Of a stretch of DNA of 64,000 bases, positions 50,105-57,258 are shown piece after piece. The DNA lies in assembly GCA_037481615.1 (NCBI GenBank), contig JBBFLI010000014.1, one strand, 5' to 3'. How positions within the stretch are numbered: the stretch's first letter is position 1; each line of letters opens with the position of its first letter. Origin of the DNA: SpSt-501 sp037481615 (GTDB lineage: Bacteria > Desulfobacterota > Desulfobacteria > Desulfobacterales > SpSt-501). The notes under the pieces are model-generated. The model worked only from the letters and a program-made list of their open reading frames with translations. It ran no database searches and was not told the origin of the DNA. A program made the position numbers and the translations under genes.

Positions 50105-50875
50105 TCATTTTTCTTTCCAGTCGTGGAAATAGACCCAAATCACGCCGCCGATCTCGACCGCCTTGTCCTTGCCGTCCTTTTTCAGCTTGAAATCGGCCGG
50201 CGCCAGGGCGGCGAACCCCCACCAGCCCGGCCGGGGCGCGGCATAGGTGAAGACGCCGTTGCGGTCGGCCTTGACGACCTGGGTGACCTGGTACTCGGTC
50301 GGCGGCTCGGCCTTACCCTCGCGGTTGTAGAACTCGATTTCGACCTCGGCGAAGGGCGCGGGCTTGCCGTTCTGCTTCACGATCCCCTGGAAGACGTTTC
50401 CGGCGTAGAGGCCGAAGGGCCGCGTGAGGGGGACGATCTCGATCGGGTGGCCGACCTCGCGGTCCCAGCCCTCCTCCTCGCCGAAGGCCGGGACGACGAC
50501 CTTGGTGTAGTGCGCGATGAAGGAATCCTCGGCCGGCTCCCAGTAGGGCTCGGGCTCGAAGTGGAAGATGTAGACCCCGGGGCGCTTAAACGTGTAAGAG
50601 GCGCTCCAGGCCGCCTTGCCCATGACCTGCGCCGGCTTGAGGCCGGCGGAGAGATCCTCCTTCGCCGTGCCGGCGAGCACCCCGAAGACTTTCGGCTTCG
50701 CCATGTCCATCCCCACCATTTCCATGGGGTGCGAGAAGGAGAGCAGGAGTTCGATCGCCTTGGGGTCGGTCTTCGAAATCACGGGCTTGGCGGGGATGAG
50801 CATCCCGAAATGGGCCCAGGCGGGCGCGCCGGAGATCAGGAGCGCAAGACCCAGGGAAACGACACGTTTTTTCAT
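50105..50875 (-). CDS. nikK: Periplasmic nickel transport protein (NikK-like, DUF4198)
   Basis: About 256 residues. A signal peptide is visible (MKKRVVSLGLALLISGAPAW, cleavage before AHFGML near 22), leaving an N-terminal His that is typical of this family. The DUF4198 pattern follows: SFSHPMEMVGMDMAKPKVFG (His/Met-rich), YIFHFEPEPYWEPAEDSFIA, HYTKVVVPAFGEEEGWDREV, FGLYAGNVFQGIVKQNGKPA and VIWVYFHDWKEK. The His- and Met-rich stretches fit a metal-binding periplasmic protein. AAGGAGG precedes the ATG. It is the first gene after the promoter and leader at 50876-51053. Confidence 0.8.
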   Translation of the reverse strand: MKKRVVSLGLALLISGAPAWAHFGMLIPAKPVISKTDPKAIELLLSFSHPMEMVGMDMAKPKVFGVLAGTAKEDLSAGLKPAQVMGKAAWSASYTFKRPGVYIFHFEPEPYWEPAEDSFIAHYTKVVVPAFGEEEGWDREVGHPIEIVPLTRPFGLYAGNVFQGIVKQNGKPAPFAEVEIEFYNREGKAEPPTEYQVTQVVKADRNGVFTYAAPRPGWWGFAALAPADFKLKKDGKDKAVEIGGVIWVYFHDWKEK

Positions 50876-51053
50876 GTGCGGCCTCCTTGTCTTCTGCCGT
50901 GGCGAAAAAAAAAGGCCGCGCGTCCGCGGCGCCTTCGGGCGCCCCTTTCGCACGGCCTCGACACGGCCAGCAAAAAGCAGCTGAGATTGGGGGAATTGCG
51001 GGCTCCGGCCCGCTTTGACGGGCTTTGTTAATCCAAGGGATCCGGCCTGTCAA
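50876..51053 (-). promoter_or_regulatory. Promoter and attenuator-like leader of the nickel cluster
   Basis: On the minus strand TTGACA (51048-51053) and TAACAA (51025-51030) are 17 nt apart. The predicted transcript has a leader of about 140 nt before nikK. It begins with a GCGGGC/GCCCGC hairpin region, then CAGC/GCTG and an alternative GGCC/GGCC pairing, and then the terminator at 50905-50957, which ends about 30 nt before the ATG. No minus-strand gene lies upstream, so the terminator can only act on this leader. I do not recognise a named riboswitch. Confidence 0.6.
50905..50957 (-). terminator. Leader terminator before nikK
   Basis: GGCCGTGCG (50949-50957) pairs with CGCGCGGCC (50914-50922) with one G-U, enclosing a GGCGCC/GGCGCC hairpin, and is followed on the minus strand by nine T (50905-50913). 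It can be competed by the GGCC just upstream, which could pair with the left arm. Confidence 0.8.
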
Positions 51054-51107
51054 GCGGTGGGCCAGGCCTCCTTGACTTGGTTCGGGAAAGTCTCTAAGGA
51101 AACCGGG

Positions 51108-51779
51108 ATGGCGCGATCCTCCGGAGAAAGCGGGAAAAAGCCTTTTTTGTCGCTTAGCCGGGCGGCGGTCTTCTCCTGGGCCGCGGGCCTTTTTCTGGTC
51201 TCGGCCTGGATGTTCGTCCTGGGGGTGATGGTCGGCCGCGGCACGGTGCCGATCGAGTTCGACGTCGAGCGTCTCAAACGCGCCGTCGCGGCCGCCGCGC
51301 GGGGGGCGGCCGCGGAAAAACCGCCGCCCCCCGCGCGGGCGGAGATGAAGAGCAAGGCCGATCTCGGCTTCTATGACCAGCTGCCGCGGGGACCGGAGGA
51401 GAAACCCGCCCTCCCGCGGCCCGCGCCGCCCGAAAAACCCCGCGCGCCCGAGCCCGGGGCGGGGGAGGTGCCGCGGGCGGCCGAGACGGAAAAGAAGCCG
51501 CCCCCGCCGCCCCCTTCGCCCGCCATGCAGCCCCCGGCGGGGGCGGGGCGCACCTTCACCGTCCAGGTGGCGGCCGTGCGCTCCGAAGAGGAGGCGCGGG
51601 GCCTTGCGGCAAGGCTCAGGCAGCGGGGGTACGCCGCCTACGTCGAACCCGTGCCCTCGGCCGCGGGGGAAAAAATCTTCCGCGTGCGCATGGGCGAGTA
51701 CCCCACGCGCGATTTCGCCCGCAGCCTCGTCGAGCGGCTGCGCCGGGACGGTTTTTCCGCCGAGGCGGTCGCGAAATAA
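51108..51779 (+). CDS. SPOR-domain membrane protein
   Basis: About 223 residues. A single N-terminal membrane helix (AAVFSWAAGLFLVSAWMFVL, about 19-40) is followed by a long Pro/Ala/Glu-rich linker (about 65-145) and a C-terminal SPOR domain (about 147-220: FTVQVAAVRSEEEARGLAAR, LRQRGYAAYVEPVPSAAGEK, IFRVRMGEYPTRDFARSL). SPOR domains bind denuded peptidoglycan at division sites, so the protein is probably a division or cell-wall factor facing the periplasm. AAGGA precedes the ATG. TTGACT at 51072 could be a -35 box. Confidence 0.85.
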   Translation: MARSSGESGKKPFLSLSRAAVFSWAAGLFLVSAWMFVLGVMVGRGTVPIEFDVERLKRAVAAAARGAAAEKPPPPARAEMKSKADLGFYDQLPRGPEEKPALPRPAPPEKPRAPEPGAGEVPRAAETEKKPPPPPPSPAMQPPAGAGRTFTVQVAAVRSEEEARGLAARLRQRGYAAYVEPVPSAAGEKIFRVRMGEYPTRDFARSLVERLRRDGFSAEAVAK

Positions 51780-51803
51780 CGCCCGCAGCCTTTGGAGGTC
51801 GCC

Positions 51804-52088
51804 ATGGGCATCACGAAAGAGGAGATCCTCCACGTCGTCGAGCTCGCGCGCCTGGAGATCGGGGAGCAGGAAATCGACGCCTTCGCCGGGCAGATCGCCG
51901 AGATCCTCGCCTACATCGACCAGCTGCGCGAGGTCGACACGACCGGGGTCCCGGGGACGGCGCACGCGGGGTTCCTCAAGAACGCCTTCCGGGAGGACGA
52001 GGAACGCCCTCATCTGCCCCGGCAGGAGGCGCTCGCCAACGCCCCCGAGGCCGACCACGAGAGCTTTCTCGTGCCGCGGGTGATCTGA
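51804..52088 (+). CDS. gatC: Glutamyl/aspartyl-tRNA amidotransferase subunit C
   Basis: About 94 residues, normal for GatC, which stabilises GatA in the GatCAB complex. The protein starts MGITKEEILHVVELARLEIG and has the conserved AGQIAEILAYIDQLREVDTT and EDEERPHLPRQEALANAPEA segments, ending ESFLVPRVI. The ATG at 51804 has GGAGGT 4 nt upstream. gatA follows 58 nt downstream; gatB is encoded about 7 kb away on the other strand. Confidence 0.94.
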   Translation: MGITKEEILHVVELARLEIGEQEIDAFAGQIAEILAYIDQLREVDTTGVPGTAHAGFLKNAFREDEERPHLPRQEALANAPEADHESFLVPRVI

Positions 52089-52146
52089 AACGGCGGCGGC
52101 CTCGCCCCGGCAGACCCCGGCGCCGGCCCTGGAAAGGAAAACCCCC

Positions 52147-53604
52147 TTGGAACTGCACGAGCTCACGATCGCTCAAGCGCGCCGGCTGCTCGCGAAACGG
52201 GAGATCTCCGCCCGCGAGCTGGCGGAGGCGCATCTGTCGCGGATCGAGGCCCTGGACGCCGGGATCGGCGCCTTCCTCACGGTGACCGCCGACCAGGCGC
52301 TCACCGCCGCGGACGCATCCGACCGCAGGATCGCCGCCGGCCAAGCCGGCTCGCTCGAGGGGATCCCGCTTGCCCTGAAGGATGTCCTCTGCACGCGCGG
52401 GGTGCGCACGAGCTGTGCCTCGCGCATCCTCGAAAACTTCGTGCCCCCCTACGATGCGACGGCGGTGGCAAGGCTCCGGCAGGCGGGCGCGGTCCTGCTG
52501 GGCAAGCTCAACATGGACGAGTTCGCCATGGGCTCCTCGACCGAGAACTCGGCCTTTCAGGTGACGCGCAACCCCTGGGACCCGGGCCGCACCCCGGGCG
52601 GCTCGAGCGGGGGCTCGGCCGCGGCGGTCGCCGCACGCCTTTGCCTCGGGGCGCTCGGCTCCGACACCGGCGGATCGATCCGCCAGCCCGCCTCGCACTG
52701 CGGGGTGGTGGGGCTCAAGCCGACCTACGGCCGGGTTTCGCGCTACGGCCTCGTCGCCTTCGCCTCCTCGCTCGACCAGGTCGGGCCCTTCGGCCGGACG
52801 GTCGAAGATGCCGCCCTCCTGCTCGAGGCGATCGCCGGCCACGACCCGGCCGACTCCACCTCCGCCCGCGAACCCGTCCCCGCCTTCTCGGCCGCCCTGG
52901 GACAAGGCATCCGAGGGCTCAAGATCGGGATCCCCGCCGAGTACCGCGCGGCCGAAGGTCTCGACCCCGAGGTGGGCCGCGCCGTCGAGGAGGCGGTCGC
53001 CGACCTCGCGCGGCGGGGGGCGGAGCCGGTCGAGATCTCGCTGCCGCACACGCGCTACGCGGTCGCGGTCTACTACGTCATCGCCCCCGCCGAGGCGAGC
53101 TCGAACCTGGCGCGCTACGACGGCGTGAAGTACGGCCGCCGCGACGGGGGCGAGGCGGAGCTTCTTTCCATGTACCGCCAAACCCGCGGCCGCAACTTCG
53201 GCCCCGAGGTCCGGCGGCGCATCGTGATCGGCACCTACTGCCTCTCGGCGGGCTACTACGACGCTTACTACGGCAAGGCCTCGCAGGTGCGCTCGCTCAT
53301 CGTGCGCGACTTCGCGGAGGCCTTCAAACGGTGCGACGCGATCGCCTGCCCGACCGCGCCCACCCCCGCCTTCCGGATCGGGGAAAAGGCGGAGGACCCG
53401 CTCACCCTCTACTTGGCCGACATCTTCACGATCCCGGCGAACCTGGCGGGGATCCCGGCGGTCTCGGTCCCCTGCGCCTTTTCCTCCGCGGGGCTCCCGA
53501 TCGGGCTCCAGCTCATGGGTAGGGCCTTCGACGAGGAGACGATCCTCAGGCTCGCCCACGCCCTCGAGGCGGAGAGGGACCTTTCCCGCCGCCGCCCCTG
53601 CTGA
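52147..53604 (+). CDS. gatA: Glutamyl/aspartyl-tRNA amidotransferase subunit A
   Basis: About 485 residues. GatA is the glutaminase/amidase that supplies ammonia for Glu-tRNA(Gln) and Asp-tRNA(Asn) amidation. The amidase catalytic Ser-cisSer-Lys set is visible: Lys78 in ALKDVLCTRG, and Ser residues in PGGSSGGSAAAVAARL near 151-166 and SDTGGSIRQPASHCGVVGLK near 173-192. GLKPTYGRVSRYGLVAFASS and LDQVGPFGRTVEDAALLLEA are family segments. The start is TTG at 52147 with GGAAAGGA upstream. Two tRNA-Ser and other tRNAs nearby are unrelated. Confidence 0.96.
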   Translation: MELHELTIAQARRLLAKREISARELAEAHLSRIEALDAGIGAFLTVTADQALTAADASDRRIAAGQAGSLEGIPLALKDVLCTRGVRTSCASRILENFVPPYDATAVARLRQAGAVLLGKLNMDEFAMGSSTENSAFQVTRNPWDPGRTPGGSSGGSAAAVAARLCLGALGSDTGGSIRQPASHCGVVGLKPTYGRVSRYGLVAFASSLDQVGPFGRTVEDAALLLEAIAGHDPADSTSAREPVPAFSAALGQGIRGLKIGIPAEYRAAEGLDPEVGRAVEEAVADLARRGAEPVEISLPHTRYAVAVYYVIAPAEASSNLARYDGVKYGRRDGGEAELLSMYRQTRGRNFGPEVRRRIVIGTYCLSAGYYDAYYGKASQVRSLIVRDFAEAFKRCDAIACPTAPTPAFRIGEKAEDPLTLYLADIFTIPANLAGIPAVSVPCAFSSAGLPIGLQLMGRAFDEETILRLAHALEAERDLSRRRPC

Positions 53605-53657
53605 AGTCCCGACCGCCGCACGGCAACCCCAAGCCTCGCCAAGAAAGGAGAAGAACC

Positions 53658-53840
53658 ATGGCCCCCATCCTGCCCCAGGGCGAAAACATCCGCCGCGCGG
53701 TGAAGTGGATCTCCGAGGAGCGGCAGGGCGACCCCGCCCGTTCGATCGCGAAGCTGATCGAGGAGGCGAGCGTGCGCTTCAACCTCTCGCCCGCCGACGG
53801 CGAGTTTCTGCACAAATTCTTCCAGGAACAGAAAGCCTGA
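53658..53840 (+). CDS. Small protein of unknown function before mutL
   Basis: 60 residues, starting MAPILPQGENIRRAVKWISE. I do not recognise the family. It appears helical and charged (SIAKLIEEASVRFNLSPADG, EFLHKFFQEQKA), with no signal peptide, membrane helix or cysteine. AAGGAG lies 8 nt before the ATG. It sits 53 nt after gatA and 2 nt before mutL, so it is likely co-transcribed and coupled with mutL. Confidence 0.65.
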   Translation: MAPILPQGENIRRAVKWISEERQGDPARSIAKLIEEASVRFNLSPADGEFLHKFFQEQKA

Positions 53841-53842
53841 AA

Positions 53843-55612
53843 ATGCCCCCCCGCATCCGCCTCCTGCCCGCCGAGGTCGCCGCCCGCATCGCGGCCGGCG
53901 AGGCGATCGAGCGGCCGGCCGCGGCGGTGAAGGAGCTCGTCGAAAACGCGCTCGATGCGGGCGCCGCGCGGGTTGCGGTCGAGATCGAGGAGGGGGGGCT
54001 GTCCCTCATCCGGGTCGCCGACGACGGCTGCGGCATGGGCCGCGAGGATGCGCTGCTCGCCCTCGAGCGGCACGCGACGAGCAAGATCGAGAACGCCGAG
54101 GACCTCTTCCGCCTGCGCACCCTCGGCTTCCGCGGCGAGGCGCTCCCCAGCATCGCCGCCGTCTCGCGCCTGCGGATCGTCACCTGCGAGCAAGGCGCCG
54201 CCGAGGGGACCGCGATCGAGGTCGAGGGGGGGAAAGTGACCGGGGTCGCCGCGGCCGGGGCGCCGCCGGGAACACTGGTCGAGGTGCGCGATCTCTTCTT
54301 CAACACCCCGGCGCGGAGGAAGTTCATGAAATCCCCCGCCGCCGAGGCGGCGCGGGCCGCCGAAGCGCTCGCCGCCCTCGCCCTCGGCCACCCCGGCGTG
54401 CACTTCGAGCTTTCCCACAACGGCAGGAGCCTGCGGCGCTACCCGGCCGCGACCGACCCGCTGGAGCGGGTGCTCGCCGTGACCGGGATCGAACGCGCCG
54501 CGGATCTCCTCCCCATCCGGGCCGCGGCCGAGGGCTTCACCCTTTCGGGCTGGGTCTCCCGGCCCGGTCTCGTCCGGCGCTCGCCCGAGGGGCTCTTTTT
54601 CCTCGTCGGCCGCCGCGCGGTGCGCGACCGCATGCTCCAGCACGCCCTGCTGCAGGGCTACGCCGAGCGGCTCGTCCGGGGCGAGTACCCGCTCGCCGCC
54701 CTCTTCATCGAAGGCCCCGAGGGCGCGGTGGACGTGAACGTCCACCCCGCGAAGAGCGAGGTGCGCTTCGCCCGGCCGGGGGTCGTCTTCGAGCTCACCC
54801 GTCGGGCGACCGCCCAGGCGCTCTACGAGGCGGGGCTTTCCGCGTGGTGGGGGGGGGCGGCTCCGCCGGAGGCGGCGGTGGAACTCGGCGAGCGGCAGGC
54901 GCCCTTAGCCGGCCCGGCGGCGAGGAGGCCGCTTCCGATCGCCTTCCCGGAGGATCGCGTCGCGCCCCCCGTTTTCCCGCCGCGGCCGGAGAGCGCCGCC
55001 ACCCCGCCCGCCGGCGAGATCGAGGTCATCGAAAAGAGAGGCTTTTTTTCCCGGCTGCGCCCGCTCGGACAACTGGACGCAGCCTTCCTCGTCTGCGAGG
55101 GGGAGGAAGGGCTCGTCCTCGTCGACCAGCACGCGGCCCACGAGCGCATCCTTTATGAGAAGCTTACAGAACCGGGGGGGGGGCGGCAGGCGCTCCTCAT
55201 CCCGGAGACGGTCGAGCTGGGCGCCCGGGCGATGGCGGCGATCCTCCCGCACCTGGAGGTGCTCCGGCAGGCGGGCTTCGAGCTCGAGCCCTTCGGGGCG
55301 GAGACGCTCAAGCTGACCGCCGTCCCTGCGGTCCTTGGCCGAGGCGCAGCCGGCCCCCTCCTCGCCGAGTTCGCCTCCGCCCTCGCCGCGGCGCAAGGGG
55401 CGGGGGCCCCCTTCGAGGCGAGGGAGCGCCTGCGGCGCCTTGCCGCCTGCCACGGGGCCGTGCGCGCGGGGCAGGCGCTTTCCCCCCCCGAGATGCAGGC
55501 GCTCCTTGCCGGACTCGACTCCTGCAGGAACCCCGGCACCTGCCCCCACGGCCGGCCGACCTTCCTCCTCTGGGGGAAGGGGATGATCGTGAAGGCCTTC
55601 AAGCGAAGCTAA
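53843..55612 (+). CDS. mutL: DNA mismatch repair protein MutL, endonuclease type
   Basis: About 589 residues. MutL couples mismatch recognition by MutS to strand cleavage. The N-terminal GHKL ATPase has VKELVENALDAGA (near 27-39), VADDGCGMG, RHATSKI and TLGFRGEALPSIAAVSRL near 90-107. The C-terminal domain keeps the metal-binding endonuclease motif DQHAAHERILYEKL near 429-442 (DQHA-x2-E-x4-E), with AACHGAVRAGQ and CPHGRPTF near the end. Such MutL proteins nick DNA themselves in bacteria lacking MutH. The ATG at 53843 follows the small gene by 2 nt. Confidence 0.95.
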   Translation: MPPRIRLLPAEVAARIAAGEAIERPAAAVKELVENALDAGAARVAVEIEEGGLSLIRVADDGCGMGREDALLALERHATSKIENAEDLFRLRTLGFRGEALPSIAAVSRLRIVTCEQGAAEGTAIEVEGGKVTGVAAAGAPPGTLVEVRDLFFNTPARRKFMKSPAAEAARAAEALAALALGHPGVHFELSHNGRSLRRYPAATDPLERVLAVTGIERAADLLPIRAAAEGFTLSGWVSRPGLVRRSPEGLFFLVGRRAVRDRMLQHALLQGYAERLVRGEYPLAALFIEGPEGAVDVNVHPAKSEVRFARPGVVFELTRRATAQALYEAGLSAWWGGAAPPEAAVELGERQAPLAGPAARRPLPIAFPEDRVAPPVFPPRPESAATPPAGEIEVIEKRGFFSRLRPLGQLDAAFLVCEGEEGLVLVDQHAAHERILYEKLTEPGGGRQALLIPETVELGARAMAAILPHLEVLRQAGFELEPFGAETLKLTAVPAVLGRGAAGPLLAEFASALAAAQGAGAPFEARERLRRLAACHGAVRAGQALSPPEMQALLAGLDSCRNPGTCPHGRPTFLLWGKGMIVKAFKRS

Positions 55613-55646
55613 ATTTTCGGATTTGATCGAAAAAAAAAGAAAGCGC

Positions 55647-55675
55647 TTGACAGGGGGGGACCTCCGGAATAAGAT
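55647..55675 (+). promoter_or_regulatory. Strong promoter for the major porin
   Basis: TTGACA (55647-55652) and TAAGAT (55670-55675) are 17 nt apart, one of the closest matches to consensus in the window. An A-rich tract (nine A, 55630-55638) lies just upstream, like an UP element. The leader is about 150 nt and contains a G-run/C-run hairpin near 55702-55729. Confidence 0.75.
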
Positions 55676-55834
55676 CCGCCCCGATTTCCGGCCGGAAGGG
55701 TGCGGGGGGGGTTTTTCAGGCTTCCCCCCCGGTTGACATCCCAGGGCCGCCCGCTCCGGGGTGAAGGAGGTGCAGGAAGAGTCGGGTTTTTCGGTATCGG
55801 TTTTCCCACAGCTCGTTCAAGGAGGATGGAAACG

Positions 55835-56938
55835 ATGAAGAAACTGATTGCGGTTCTGGCAGTGCTCTTGCTGGCCGCGCCGGTGATGGCCCAGCAGTGG
55901 TCCTTCTACGGCAGCCAGCGCATGGCCACTTTCTACATCAATGACGACTTCGGCGACGCCAGGGTCGCAGGCGACGACTCCGACTGGGGGCTGCGCTGGG
56001 ATTTCCAGGGCAACTCGCGGCTCGGCGCGCGCGTGAAGGCCGACCAGGTGAGCGGTTTGATCGAGCTCGCCCTGCGCGCTGCAGGCGGTGGTGACGGCGG
56101 CGACGAATCCGTCAACACCCGGCGCGCCGTCGGCTTCTGGAAGTTCTCCGACAACGCGACGCTCAAGGTCGGAAAGGACTACTCGCCGGTCACCCGCTTC
56201 ATCTCCGGCCAGGTCTTCGATGCTGACAACGGTCTCCTCGGGAACGGCAACTTCTACGGCCGCCGCCCGGCGATGATCGGGCTCACCCTGGGCAACTTCG
56301 ACATCGCCCTGCTCACGAACGCCCTTTATACGACCGGCGGAATCGCCCCGGCGAACAGCGATCCGGACTGGAACCTGCCCAAGCTCGAGGCCTCCTACCT
56401 CATGAAGTTCGGGGCCTTCGACCTGCGCCCCTTCGGCGGTGTCCAGTACTTCAAGGTCGATCGCGGCACGAGCGCCCTGACCGACGACCTCGACATTTGG
56501 TCCTACGTCATCGGGATCGACAGCATGATCAACATCGGCGCCTTCTGGATCGGCCCGCAGGTCGCCTACGGCCAGAACTGGGCGAACGCCGGCTGGGCGA
56601 ACGGCCGCTGGGGCGCCACCTACGCCCGGGCCACGCTCAAGGGCACCGACGACACCAACGACGCGAAGAGCCTCTCCGCAATGCTGGTCGCCGGCCTCAA
56701 GTTCACCGACACGCTGAAGTTCGAGGCGGGCGTCGGCTACCGGAACGATGACGCGGACGTCTCCGGCGTGGACGACGCGGAGGCCTGGGAAGCCTACATC
56801 CAGGCCGTGATCACCCTCGCCAAGGGCGTCTACCTCATCCCCGAAATCGGCTACATCGATTTCGGTGACGACCCCGTGACGGGTGACGACACCGGCTACC
56901 GCTGGTATGCCGGCGCGAAGTGGCAGATCGACTTCTGA
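55835..56938 (+). CDS. Outer-membrane porin, probably abundant
   Basis: About 367 residues. A signal peptide is visible (MKKLIAVLAVLLLAAPVMAQ, cleavage before QWSFYG). The mature part has alternating beta strands (GSQRMATFYINDDFGDARVA, LIELALRAAGGGDGGDESVN, LKVGKDYSPVTRFISGQVFD, TLKFEAGVGYRNDDADVSGV) and ends with the C-terminal Phe of outer-membrane barrels (WYAGAKWQIDF). Several Asp-rich loops resemble those of deltaproteobacterial major porins. The ATG at 55835 has AAGGAGG 9 nt upstream. The strong promoter, long leader, near-perfect ribosome-binding site and terminator suggest high expression. Substrate unknown. Confidence 0.85.
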   Translation: MKKLIAVLAVLLLAAPVMAQQWSFYGSQRMATFYINDDFGDARVAGDDSDWGLRWDFQGNSRLGARVKADQVSGLIELALRAAGGGDGGDESVNTRRAVGFWKFSDNATLKVGKDYSPVTRFISGQVFDADNGLLGNGNFYGRRPAMIGLTLGNFDIALLTNALYTTGGIAPANSDPDWNLPKLEASYLMKFGAFDLRPFGGVQYFKVDRGTSALTDDLDIWSYVIGIDSMINIGAFWIGPQVAYGQNWANAGWANGRWGATYARATLKGTDDTNDAKSLSAMLVAGLKFTDTLKFEAGVGYRNDDADVSGVDDAEAWEAYIQAVITLAKGVYLIPEIGYIDFGDDPVTGDDTGYRWYAGAKWQIDF

Positions 56939-56975
56939 TCGCGCCCGCTTCTTCCCCACCCGCTTTTCCTGCACG

Positions 56976-57007
56976 AAAAAACCCGGGGCTTCGGCCCCGG
57001 GTTTTTT
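56976..57007 (+). terminator. Intrinsic terminator after the porin
   Basis: A 14-bp stem (56976-56989 with 56994-57007) with a TTCG tetraloop is flanked by A6 and T6 runs, so it can work on both strands. The 251 nt from here to 57258 hold no other gene or clear signal. Confidence 0.95.
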
Positions 57008-57258
57008 CTTTCTTGAAGTTCCCGGCTTGAGCTGAAAGACGAGAGTCCCCTCTCGGCCTTGGTCACCCGGGCAGGCATGGGGCGAGCGGGGGGCGGTCGC
57101 CTCGGATCCCCGTCCGCCGGGGGTCGCCGCGGAGTTGGCGGCCTGCCCCCGGTACGGCGGCGGGTCAAGGGGAATCGTCGTCGCGGTTCCTCAGGGGGCG
57201 ACCCAACCCCCCCGCGGCTCCCTTTCCCGCTCGGCGATCCCGCCTCTCGGTGGGGGGG

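Noticed and set aside
50876..51053. Naming the nikK leader as a known NiCo or cobalamin riboswitch, or a NikR operator
   Set aside because: I could not see the conserved bases I would expect for either riboswitch, nor a GTATGA-N16-TCATAC operator; only the terminator architecture is supported.
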